From positions 1 through 11,450 of the forward strand of contig WKLE02001159.1 of the NCBI GenBank assembly GCA_014885115.2: a stretch of DNA of 11,450 nucleotides, in the 5' to 3' direction. This document shows, one piece after another, positions 1 through 7,396 of this stretch. Numbering within the stretch: the first letter of the stretch is position 1; every line of letters starts with the position of its first letter. Made by a program: the position numbers and the translations under genes. Under the pieces are notes generated by a model that worked only from the letters and a program-made list of their open reading frames with translations, made no database searches and had not been told where the DNA came from. The DNA comes from Asterionellopsis glacialis. Taxonomy: Eukaryota > Bacillariophyta > Plagiogrammaphyceae > Rhaphoneidales > Asterionellopsidaceae.

Positions 1-53
1 CTTCAGAATCTAAAAAGCCATTATAGACAACAACCTTCCTGCGTTTTACAGTG

Positions 54-446
54 TCAGATTTCAATGCTGATCTTGTACGCTTGCTTTGCCATATAGGAAG
101 ACATTTGTTGGTCAAATTCTGTTATGTAGGTGCATTCAATTTTTTTGTTGTCTTTGGGGTCTTTGATGACTTTGCAAATAATTTTGTTATATTTCTGGAG
201 ACCTTTTACAGTCCATCCATCAAATGATGCATTGCTTTCTCTAATATCTTTAGTATATCTTGCTTTGACCTTCTTTTTGTCCTTAAAATCTTGTATGTTG
301 TAGTCAAAAATATTCTTCCAACGTAACCAGCTGTTTTCCAGGACTAACAAAGCATATGCTTCATCAGAGACTGACACTACTGTGCTAATCGGTTTATTCA
401 AATGCATGAGTCTTTTCCATTCCTGTTTGCCTATAACACAGCACAA
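54..446 (-). CDS. Uncharacterised protein fragment, possible exon
   Basis: I do not know the function. The 130-residue frame has a non-random composition. It contains an acidic-hydrophobic block (DEAYALLVLENSWLRW, about residues 28-43), a basic stretch with KARYTK (about 60-66), then FDGWTVKGLQKYN (about 75-87) and a charged C-terminal part. The order DEA-ALLVLEN-W-RW, then YTK, then GW-x3-G-x2-x-N resembles an uncharacterised, multicopy protein type I recall from diatom and microalgal genomes. That link is from memory and unchecked. No signal peptide, membrane segment or catalytic motif is visible. The first ATG may not be the true start. On the minus strand a pyrimidine/AT-rich stretch ends in TTATAG just before the GCAAACAGG codons, so this could be a 3' exon with an acceptor near 436. 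It is probably a partial or decaying copy. Confidence 0.4.
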   Translation of the reverse strand: MCCVIGKQEWKRLMHLNKPISTVVSVSDEAYALLVLENSWLRWKNIFDYNIQDFKDKKKVKARYTKDIRESNASFDGWTVKGLQKYNKIICKVIKDPKDNKKIECTYITEFDQQMSSYMAKQAYKISIEI

Positions 447-1303
447 AATACAATCATAAAAAAATAATATGCATTGTTAGGGTTTTCACGTGGCATTCTA
501 ATATCACTCAATGTAATATCATGATATTCATCTGTTAAAAACAATTTAAAATTAAAGTGATAGTACAAACAATGTTAGTAACTATAAAAAAAAATAAGTA
601 AACAACAATGAAGAATTTAAAAAGTCAATGGTATGCCATTAAAACATTGTGTACTAATGGTACCATTGTGATTTATGTAAATTGTAATGGATTTTTTTAC
701 TGTAGCGAAATTAAATTTGAGTCTTCTGAATGTCAATTTTGATTTATATAATGATATTTATGCACAAAAATGTGTTTATTTGACATTGCCATTTATTTTC
801 ACATATCTGCACAATATATTTCAAAAATATATGCTGATTTGGGTGAGTTAGACGTTTTTTGAATTATAACATAGCAAATTGCTTCTGGTGAATTAGACAT
901 ATTCAAATCATTGCATTGCACTGGTTGAAACGCCTGCCAAGTTTCCATTTTTTATGTTTTTGTCTATTCCATGCAAATAACTACCAATTTGAACTGCTAG
1001 TAGGTAAACAATAACCTTTTTTCAAAATTTCTGTCCATTTCACTGGAATATCAGTACAATTTGTATCAAGTGGACATGGATAGGACACATTAAATATATT
1101 TAAGACTCTGAGCACCGGCGGGGTATATGAAACAGTTGCCAAATATCCAACATACTTCAATTTCAATACTAGAACTAACTCAAGCCTGGCAAGTTCAATT
1201 GTACCTTGGATATAGCTACAATTTCAAATGCAAGCATGACACTTCATTTTTGTCCTGTACATTAAAAAATTGTGTGGGTTTAATACCTGGTATGTGTTAG
1301 CAA
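447..1303. other. AT-rich stretch with no supported gene
   Basis: Very AT-rich sequence with stops in all frames. The longest frame (1166-981, minus, 61 codons) has no recognisable motif and is not called. Two small palindromes lie close together: AATGGTATGCCATT at 627-640 and the perfect AATGGTACCATT at 656-667. C's RT similarity fades at about 1304, so the left breakpoint of element C lies here. No minus-strand copy of C's LTR is recognisable in the stretch, which means C's own 3' end is missing on this side. Confidence 0.5.
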
Positions 1304-1863
1304 TTGGAGACTGTCAAGAGTTAGCCAATAACCAAGATATTATATCTGGGACATGGCAAAATGTGATTTATTGGCATTAATCATTAAACCAGCTTTAGTT
1401 AGGCAGTTGAGAACCACATCAACTTTGATTACATAGTCTTCATATGTGGCACTTGACATGATTAAAATACCATCTATATATGCCCATGCAAATTCTAGAT
1501 CGCCTAGTATATCATTCATGATTTTCCAAAAGATATCAGGGCTGTTGGTAGGCATTTATACCTGTATTTACCCCATGGTAGAGTTGTAGTGCACAGTTCC
1601 TGTGATTTCTCATCTAACATAATGTTATAGTAAGTCATACTTAGATCAATTGCAGTTGCGTATTGAAATCCATCTAATTTTTGTAGTAGGTCAGCTATAT
1701 TTTGTAAGGGAAATAGTTTCCTCTTAATTATATGTACATTGCCTGTTTTCTTTGGTACAACAAATGTGGGAGCTGCCCATTCACTGTCGTGCTTCTTTTC
1801 TAAAACACCTATTGCTTCCAGCCTATTTATTAACCATTTAGTAACTTGGTTATTGACTAACTC
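1304..1863 (-). pseudogene. Element C reverse transcriptase core, broken
   Basis: Minus-strand RT of Ty3/gypsy type. It starts just after the junction with element A and shows, in order: EWAAPTFVVPKKTG (fingers), AIDLSMTYYNI (motif A, catalytic Asp kept), TTLPWGKYR, NSPDIFWKIMNDIL, AYIDGILIM (motif C) and YLGYWLTLD. Several defects are visible. The motif C box is YIDG instead of YIDD, losing one catalytic Asp. There is a frame change near 1543-1552 between WGKYR and NSPDIF. A stop (TAA, 1340-1342) precedes YLGYW. A short stretch is missing between the VPKK and IKRK blocks. Similarity ends at about 1304, before the RNase H domain. The first half of the fingers region is also missing at the 1863 end. 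It is a dead fragment and cannot encode an active polymerase. Confidence 0.88.
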
Positions 1864-1868
1864 TTGAC

Positions 1869-2620
1869 ATTATCCAACCACAGTCTGAGAAAGTGGAAGT
1901 GGTACAACATTTAGAGCCTACTAAGACTAAACGGCATTTAAGGAAATTCTCAGGCATGCTTAACTACTATTGCAATATGTGGCAAAGATGAAGTCACATC
2001 CTAGCCCCACTGACAGCTCTATGGTATCAAACAAGGCCAAGTTTGTATGGGATAGTTCCTGTCAAAGAGTCTTTGAAAAAAGTCATAAGTAGAGAAGTGC
2101 TATTAGCATTCCCTGACTTTGAGAAAGAATTCCATACATATACTGATGCAAGCAACTATCAATTAGGTGCGGTTATCATGCAAGATGATAAGCCCCTTGC
2201 ATTCTATAGTGGAAAACTCAAACACGCTCAGAAGAAATATACTACTGGTGAAAATGAACTACTGTCTATAGTAGAGACACTTATGGAATTCAAAAGCATA
2301 CTATGGAGTCAAAAGCTAGTAGTACACGCGGAGCATAAAAACATATTGTATGACAAAATGGCTAGCAAACAAGTATGCAGGTGGCATACTATGCTAGAAG
2401 AATACGGTGCAGAATTCCTCCATATTGCTGGTGAACAAAACGTCATTGCTGACACACTTTCACGATTAGATGCAAGATTGGCAGATGACGCATATGACAA
2501 ATTCGATGAAGTTCCAGAACTTATCAACGTCATCGAAGCGTATCCAATAACATGACAGGAAATTGAAGGAACAGCTTTTCTGATATTCCCTCCTTTAATT
2601 GAACTACACCAACAAAAAAT
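1869..2620 (+). pseudogene. Element A RT tail and RNase H
   Basis: This is the RT thumb/connection followed by a Ty3-type RNase H. Visible blocks in order are FSGMLNYY (about 1941-1964), SHILAPLTAL, VLLAFPDFEKEFHTYTDAS (first catalytic Asp), QLGAVIMQDDKPLAFYSGKL, ENELLSIVETLMEFKSIL (catalytic Glu), VVHAEHKN and VIADTLSRLD (last Asp). The usual TDHKN box reads AEHKN, so the third acidic residue is Glu rather than Asp. A stop (TGA, 1989-1991) falls where arginine is expected in WQR-R-SH and fits a CGA-to-TGA change. After 2043 the frame is open to 2555. A short coding-like stretch up to 2620 then carries two further stops and a frame change into the integrase. The piece has no start of its own and is a truncated polyprotein segment. 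Confidence 0.88.
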
Positions 2621-3722
2621 ATGACGCTTAGGAAACTAATGCATGACACCAAACCTGGTACGTTTATGACTAAAGAAGTTGCAGGTGAACATCTCATACA
2701 CTCCAAAGCAAATATATATATACCAGAGAAACTTCAACACTACGTCTTAGCTTGGTATCATGAATACCTAGTGCACCCGGGTGAAATTTGTACAGAAGCA
2801 ACTATACGGCAACACTTTACATGGTCCAGGCTAAGAAAGCGTGTACAGAACTTCTGTAACACATGTAAACAATATCAGCTGTGTAAAAAGCAGTGTAAGA
2901 AATATGGACACTTACCCCCTACAGAGGCTGAAAGCTTACAATGGGAAAGAGTTCATATAGACCTAATCAGAAAATACATGATCAAGTCTGATTATAGATC
3001 CTGCCACTGGCTGGTTCAAAATCAAGGCACTTAAAGACAAAACAGCTAACACCATAATAGAAGCATTCCACTTGGCATGGTTGTGCCAGTATCCATGACC
3101 AAGGTACATAGGATATAACAACGGCTCAGAGTTTAAGGGTATCTTCGAAAAGACACGGATAAACTTTGGTCTAGGTAAAAATCCGATGACCACTTACAAT
3201 CCCAAATCAAACGGTATCATAGAGCATGTACATCAAGTAATCAGTAACTCGTTACTTGCACTCAACATAAGTGAATCCGCCAATGCACCTACTATAGGAG
3301 ATGATGAACCATGGGATAACATACTTAGCTCCATAGCATGGGCTATACTCAGTATTTACCACACTACGTTAGAAGCCACACCCGGACAACCAGTATTTGG
3401 ATGTGACCTGCTATTGTCAATTGCATGCCAAGCAAATTGGGCACATATCAAAAACAAGAAACAAATGTTAATTAATAAAAACAACCAACAAGAAAATTGT
3501 AGCTGGCAACACCACGTGTACACCGTAGGTGACCTAGTTACATTAGAGAAGCCAGGAATAATACCTAGGATGGACTGTCCTTGTAAAGGTCCTCATGAAG
3601 TGCTTCAAGTATTTACAAACAGTACTGTGTGCATCCGTAGAGGCATTATAGAAGAGACAGTCAATATTCGTCATGTGACACAATACTACAAACGCACACA
3701 GGACAGCTTGGGAAGCAAATGA
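2621..3722 (+). pseudogene. Element A integrase, frameshifted and catalytically mutated
   Basis: Ty3/gypsy integrase, which joins element cDNA to host DNA. The N-terminal zinc-binding HHCC module is visible as WYHEYLVHPG with H-x4-H, then FCNTC with C-x2-C. The core follows: first Asp in VHIDLI (about 2956), then a frame change with a short deletion near 2990, after which DPATGWFKI is read in another frame. A TGA stop lies at 3096-3098. The second catalytic Asp should be in Y-D-NGSEF but reads YNNGSEF, with Asn at 3117-3119. The Glu is in NGIIEHVHQ (3222-3224). Between the Asn and the Glu lie 34 residues, one fewer than the usual 35. The C-terminal part (GQPVFGCDLL, YTVGDLVTL, NIRHVTQYYK) is well preserved. 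The terminal TGA (3720-3722) lies on the first bases of the LTR. Confidence 0.88.
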
Positions 3723-3964
3723 AGTACACATCCTGGAGGAAACTCTTGAGCATGGATGATTGATGCGTGGGCAAGCAGACAGACTCACAAATTTACCATT
3801 TACTAATATTTCCTGAATCTTTTACTTCTTACTAAATTGCCGGATCTTCTCCAGATTAAACTAAGCTTATAATTTTCATCACCAAATAAAAGTCTTCTTT
3901 TCTTTTGTGTGTTGATTGTCTGATTGTTGTGTTGTGCTGCCGTCAACACTAGCGGCATGGGGCA
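3720..3964 (+). repeat. Element A 3' LTR
   Basis: About 245 bp from TGAAGTACAC to CATGGGGCA, with the canonical TG...CA ends. The boundaries come from comparison with element C's 5' LTR (10179-9906, opposite strand). Similarity begins at TGAAGTACAC and stops at the terminal CA on both copies. The purine-rich stretch just upstream (TTGGGAAGCAAA, ending 3719) is a plausible polypurine tract. Its arrangement GGACA...GGG..GCAA|TG matches that before B's 3' LTR. An AATAAA at 3885-3890 is a candidate poly(A) signal. The motif TATAATTTTCATCAC (about 3869-3883) is shared with the LTRs of C and, more weakly, B. Confidence 0.75.
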
Positions 3965-4196
3965 AAAGGCTTGTGGGTATTTCTGTAGGCACTTAAGCAT
4001 GACTTTTTGTTCGTTATATGTTAGGTGTTTCCAGTGAGTGGCTGCCTCACCTAAATCAACTTTGTCATACTTAGCATCTAATATGGATAATTGGCATAAT
4101 TCCGCTTTCTTGAGGACAGCTGCCTGGACAGGAATGTGGTAGATTGCTTCTGCCAGTTCAGGGTCTGAGACCTCACCATGGTGTTTCATGGGTAAT
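3965..4196 (-). pseudogene. Element C protease-RT linker segment
   Basis: Minus-strand continuation of C's polyprotein on the far side of the element B insertion. Blocks seen are LPMKHHGEVSDPELAEAIYH, VQAAVLKKAELCQ, SILDAKYDKVDLGE and LTYNEQKVMLKCLQKYPQAF. These correspond to the spacer between protease and RT in this gypsy group, which normally runs on into a DGTLGTW-type motif; element B has that motif at about 6169-6190. Here the similarity stops abruptly after PQAF, exactly where element A's LTR end lies. The open frame continues to 3803, but those residues are only the antisense of A's LTR. Likewise its apparent N-terminus (up to 4234) is antisense of B's LTR. Removing B and one GTAAT copy places this segment in frame with C's protease. 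Confidence 0.82.
4192..4196. repeat. Target-site duplication of element B, left copy
   Basis: GTAAT lies directly before B's 5' LTR (TGCAGTAGG...) and is repeated directly after B's 3' LTR at 9072-9076. A 5-bp duplication is typical for Ty3/gypsy integrases. Its presence inside element C's coding sequence proves B integrated there. Confidence 0.92.
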
Positions 4197-4636
4197 TGCA
4201 GTAGGTGAGTTGCAAGACTCTCACAATATGTCAAGGGATGTACTGTGATGCGATGACATCATGGATCAGGATAGATGAGATGACGCAATGACGTCATTCA
4301 GTGGACAGAAGCAAACGTGCAGTGACGTACCCCGTACATGCAAACGCTGACCTCATGAGCAAAGCGTATTGAAATTCACTCTGCAGCAAAAGCATGATGT
4401 GTGCTCTCATTGGTTGCCTTGGGGGGTTCAGTTCACATGGTAAAACCAAACTCCGTTGGAAACCAAACTCTGAGTAGATCTGCCATAGGATCCTGTACTG
4501 CAATTGGGTCAAGAAGACAAATTGGTGGATTGTCGACTATTTTAGCAACTAGTTAAAATAGCTCATAATTTATTCACTCTAACAAACTTCAATCTATTTT
4601 CACCTTACTTTTCAATATTGCTGCCAGCATAGTGCA
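4197..4636 (+). repeat. Element B 5' LTR
   Basis: 440 bp, TGCAGTAGG...CATAGTGCA, defined by the match to the 3' LTR and by the target duplication. It holds about 85 bp (roughly 4452-4536) absent from the 3' LTR, beginning with an 11-bp direct repeat (AAACCAAACTC at 4443-4453 and 4460-4470). It lacks about 38 bp present in the other copy. Three TGACGTCA-like sites start at 4254, 4289 and 4323. A conserved block near its end (4554-4587, with GCTCATAATTTATTCAC) recurs in A's and C's LTRs and may be core-promoter or R-region sequence. No clear TATA box or AATAAA is seen. Confidence 0.9.
4254..4328 (+). promoter_or_regulatory. Three spaced CRE/bZIP-like sites in B's 5' LTR
   Basis: TGACATCA at 4254-4261, the perfect palindrome TGACGTCA at 4289-4296 and TGACGT at 4323-4328 start 35 and 34 bp apart, about three helical turns each. 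TGACGTCA is the classical binding site of CREB/ATF-type bZIP factors, and diatom bZIP proteins are known to use TGACGT cores. Their place in the upstream part of the LTR fits an enhancer. Binding is inferred only. In the 3' LTR the matching positions are 8735, 8770 and 8804, with the CG of the last two changed. Confidence 0.45.
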
Positions 4637-4651
4637 TAGTGTTAACACTCC
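4637..4651 (+). promoter_or_regulatory. Primer-binding-site position of element B, palindromic
   Basis: TAGTGTTAACACTCC follows the 5' LTR directly, where the minus-strand primer site belongs. It does not start with TGG, the complement of a tRNA CCA end, so a standard 3'-end tRNA primer is not obvious. It contains the perfect palindrome AGTGTTAACACT. Element C has TAGTAACATTACTCC in the same place. The role as primer site is inferred from position. Confidence 0.4.
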
Positions 4652-4802
4652 ACACAAAAAGCAGCAAGTAACTATCCGATATTATTCCAATTCCAAGCAA
4701 CAGCCTCCTATCCCGCTCAAGATTTTGAGTATGCAATAGCAGAACACCAAAGTCAGCCTGCTATCTAATCCTGGAGACCAAAACTCCAAAGAGAAGTACA
4801 CT
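4652..4802 (+). other. Element B leader
   Basis: About 150 bp between the primer-site position and the first gag ATG. The stretch is A/C-rich and has stops in all frames, as expected for an untranslated leader that would hold packaging signals. I see no upstream gene. Confidence 0.45.
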
Positions 4803-5746
4803 ATGGAGTTCCCGTACTTTAGTCACGGATCTCCTAGAGAACTACTGGACTGGTTCAATAACTTGGACCTAGTGATTTGCAGCCAGCGTATCAGGCCCAC
4901 TCAATGGCCCATGCCTTACTATGTGAAGAAGGTCTTCATGTATTCAATGCTGCAGCTACCCAGCGCAGAAACAAAATGGTGGAGCACTTCAAGTTGGTCA
5001 GAGATGACCTTAAGAAGCACTTTTTCCCTCTTAAGGCGCTCAGGAAGCAGAAACGCTATATGCGCCAGTTCCTCAGGAAGCCACATGAACTAATGTCCAA
5101 AAAGTACCAAGCTGCTCTTCACATGCTTAATGGCTACTTAGAGAAGTTCCCTGGAGCAGATGAGAATTTGAAACTCTCCAATAAAGAATTACTTGAGATC
5201 CTTGAATTCAGAATTCCTACTACCTGGAGCAAGGAAATGACACACCAAGGATTCGACCCTCAAGATAAAGGCCTGCCAGTGTTTCTGGAATTTCTGGAAC
5301 GTATTGAAGTTACTGACAACATAGGAGACCCGTCAAGCCCTAGAACCAAGGACAAGCCAGCTGGTAAGGACAAACCTAACAATCCAACAAACAGCCAGGA
5401 TGGTAAAGAACATCAGGCACCCAAAGGCAAACGTAAGTACTGTAAAATTCACAAAAACAGCTTGCATGACACCAGTGAATGCCGTGCCTTGGACAAATAC
5501 ATTGATCAACATCAGAAAGATGGCAGAAAGGAAGAACAGCCCAAGTACAAGCGTCTGTGGCACAACAAGCAGGAATTGAATACCATTGCAGTTCAAGTCA
5601 AAGATTTATTGACTAAGGACTCGTCTAGTAAAAACAAGCGCAAATGCAATGATATCAACAAGAAATCTGATGATACCGATACTGATGTAGAACAACGCTA
5701 CCACTTCAACTTTGATACCTTAAGTATTGACAGTGATGATGAATGA
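4803..5746 (+). pseudogene. gag: Element B Gag with CHHC zinc knuckle
   Basis: Gag is the structural protein that packages element RNA. It begins MEFPYFSHGSPRELLDWFNNLDLV in one frame from 4803. Near 4885-4905 the similarity passes to a second frame (AMAHALLCEEGLHVFNAA from about 4895), so one frameshift is needed. The second frame has the retrotransposon Gag capsid block (DDLKKHFFPLKALRKQKRYMRQFLRKP, about 5003-5084; ILEFRIPTTWSKEM; FDPQDKGLPVFLEFLERIE). Next comes a basic, Pro/Lys-rich stretch and the knuckle YCKIHKNSLHDTSEC (about 5439-5483), a C-x2-H-x4-H-x4-C variant seen in some gypsy Gags. The tail is Lys-rich and then acidic (SIDSDDE). A TGA at 5744-5746 ends the frame. The same frame then runs on into protease, so that stop probably arose by CGA-to-TGA in a Gag-Pol fusion. 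Confidence 0.87.
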
Positions 5747-6460
5747 GATAATACCCCCATAGTATTAAATAATGTAGAAAATCAATTATTTAACAATGAC
5801 ACGCCTGATCATCTGTCTTGTTATACTTTCCAAGACTTACATAGTCCAAGAAAACGGTCTAAGACTAGACACACTCGCCCAGTAATGGTTGCATTGATGC
5901 TAGTACAAAAAGGACAAAGGCAGAAAACTAAACCACTTAAAGTACCTTTAGATTCCAGCACTTCAGCCACAATAGTAAATAAGAAATTTACCAAAAAGCT
6001 TAAATGCAAGCCCGTGCCAAATACACTTTGGAGAACCAAGGGCGGAAATTTTTCAACCAATCAAAAGGTACCTGCAATATTAAAATTGCCCAAATTTGAT
6101 GAGTGGAAGGCCATTGAATGCGAATGTCATGCTCTAAACGCACTACTTAAGAAATACGAACCTTTGTTTGATGGTACTCTGGGCACGTGGAACATCAACC
6201 CAGTCAGTATCAAAATAAAAGAAGGCTCCAAACCTTATCATGGGAAGGTCTATCCTGTACCACATGTGTACAATTGACTACTTAGAAAAGAGGTAGACAG
6301 ACTCGTGCATATAGGAGTATTGCAAAAAGTCAATAGGTCCAAATGAGCAGCACCTAGCTTCCCATGGCCTAAGAAAAACGACACTATCAGGTTTATTTCT
6401 GACTTTAAGAAACTGAACGAATGTATCATACGACATCCAATCCCTATTCCCCATATTCAG
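5747..6460 (+). pseudogene. pol: Element B truncated protease, linker and RT fingers
   Basis: Same frame as Gag. After a Ser/Asn-rich spacer, the retropepsin active-site box reads VPLDSSTSATIV (Asp at 5951-5953), with Ser instead of the normal third Gly (DSG). The text continues through TLWRTKGGNFS and LPKFDEWKAIECECH, then jumps at about 6130-6140 straight to LNALLKKYEPLFDGTLGTWN. Compared with element C, the C-terminal half of the protease (equivalent to YDMIVGTDL) and most of the linker are missing, an internal deletion of roughly 100 or more codons. RT fingers follow (RKEVDRLVHIGVL, AAPSFPWPKKND, FISDFKKLNECI, HPIPIPHIQ). Stops lie at 6275-6277 and 6344-6346, the latter at an expected tryptophan. 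The frame breaks at about 6461. Confidence 0.85.
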
Positions 6461-7250
6461 GAATAGACTTAAATATGAGATACTACCATATACAACTAGA
6501 TGCAGATGCTAGCAAGTGATGTACGATTGTACTACCATGGGGGGAGTACAAATATTTATGTCTACCCATGGGAGTCACAAGTTTAGTGGACATTTTCCAA
6601 GAGAAAATGAGCAAACTCATGTGCGGACTAGAATTTGTATGCATGTACATTGATGATCTATTACTCCTTACAACAGACAATTTTGAAGATCACATACACA
6701 AAATGGATCTAGTACTACAAAGACTACAGGAAGCGGAACTTAAAGTCAATGCACAGAAATCCTTTTTTGGCCAAACCAAAATGGACTATCTTGGATTCCA
6801 TGTATGTCACAAGGGCATAAGATAATTGAATCATAAGGTCTCTGCCATATTAAATATAGCACCACCTACGACTACTAAAAAGATACAATCTTTTGTAGGA
6901 ATGGTCAACTTCTATAAACAAATGTGGATACACAGATCCCATGTACTGGCTCCTCTAACTAAGCTACAAGGCAAAGGGATTAAGTTCAAATGAAGAAAGG
7001 AACAACAAATAGCCTTTGAAAACATAAAGAAAATTATAGCCAAAGAAGTGCTACTGTCCTACCCAGACTTCAATAAGCCTTTCCACATATACACTGATGC
7101 CAGTAAGTATCAGCTAGGGGCAGTTATCATGCAAGATTATAAGTCCATAGTATTCTACAGTAGGAAACTCACTGATACCCAAACCAAATACAATAATTGC
7201 TATCAAGAATTATTATCAATTGTAGAACCTTCTACTCGGTCACTGTATTA
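6460..7250 (+). pseudogene. pol: Element B RT palm, connection and RNase H start
   Basis: A new frame starts at 6460 after a small deletion that removed the residues before motif A. It shows GIDLNMRYYHIQLD (motif A Asp), TIVLPWGEYKYLCLPMG, DIFQEKMSKLM and the intact RT motif C box MYIDDLLLL (about 6643-6669). It continues with LKVNAQKSFFGQ, DYLGFHV, SFVGMVNFYKQMW and SHVLAPLTKL. RNase H then begins with LLSYPDFNKPFHIYTDAS (first Asp), QLGAVIMQ and the Glu of YQELLSIVE. In-frame stops are at 6517-6519, 6823-6825 and 6991-6993; the last is at an expected tryptophan. Unlike element C, both aspartates of the YIDD box are kept. The frame is lost again near 7230-7253. Confidence 0.9.
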
Positions 7251-7252
7251 TC

Positions 7253-7396
7253 ATACATACGGATCATAAAAATCTAACCTACGACAAATGTTAAACTGAA
7301 CATCATGCACGCTGGCGATGGTTCGTAGAAGAATTTGCACCCAAACTGTGCTATATAAAAGGCAAACATAACATAGTAGCCGATGCACTCTCTACT
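7253..7396 (+). pseudogene. pol: Element B RNase H C-terminal part
   Basis: Third frame of B's pol. IHTDHKNLTYDK carries the third RNase H Asp in its standard TDHKN context. Then come RWRWFVEEFAPKLCYIKGKHN and IVADALS with the last Asp. A TAA lies at 7292-7294. The expected SRLD continues after a frame change at about 7391-7395. The residues between IVE and IHTDHKN are shortened relative to element A. Together with the preceding segment it gives a complete set of RNase H acidic residues, spread over two frames. Confidence 0.82.

Larger units (their letters stand above)
1869..3964 (+). mobile_element. Element A: 5'-truncated Ty3/gypsy remnant with 3' LTR
   Basis: A is a plus-strand 3' half of a gypsy element. 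It runs from the RT tail, in frame from 1869 (IIQPQSEKV), through RNase H and integrase to a 3' LTR that ends at 3964. Everything upstream of the RT tail, including gag, protease, RT core and 5' LTR, is absent. At 1863-1869 the sequence switches within a few bases from minus-strand RT (element C) to plus-strand RT tail. At 3964/3965 it switches from the LTR end CA to minus-strand C linker sequence. Its LTR is similar to C's 5' LTR, so A and C belong to one family or were once one element. Confidence 0.8.

Noticed and set aside
981..1166. A 61-codon minus-strand open frame (MKLKYVGYLATVSY...).
   Set aside because: No motif, no similarity to the neighbouring RT, and a length within chance expectation. 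I could not support it as a gene.
3803..4234. A single 143-codon minus-strand gene.
   Set aside because: Its N-terminus is antisense of B's LTR and its C-terminal 50 or so codons are antisense of A's LTR. Only 4196-3965 is real element C coding sequence.
4803..5093. The whole 96-codon first Gag frame as a separate protein.
   Set aside because: Only about the first 28 residues look like Gag. After about 4890 the similarity passes to the other frame, so the rest is out-of-frame translation.
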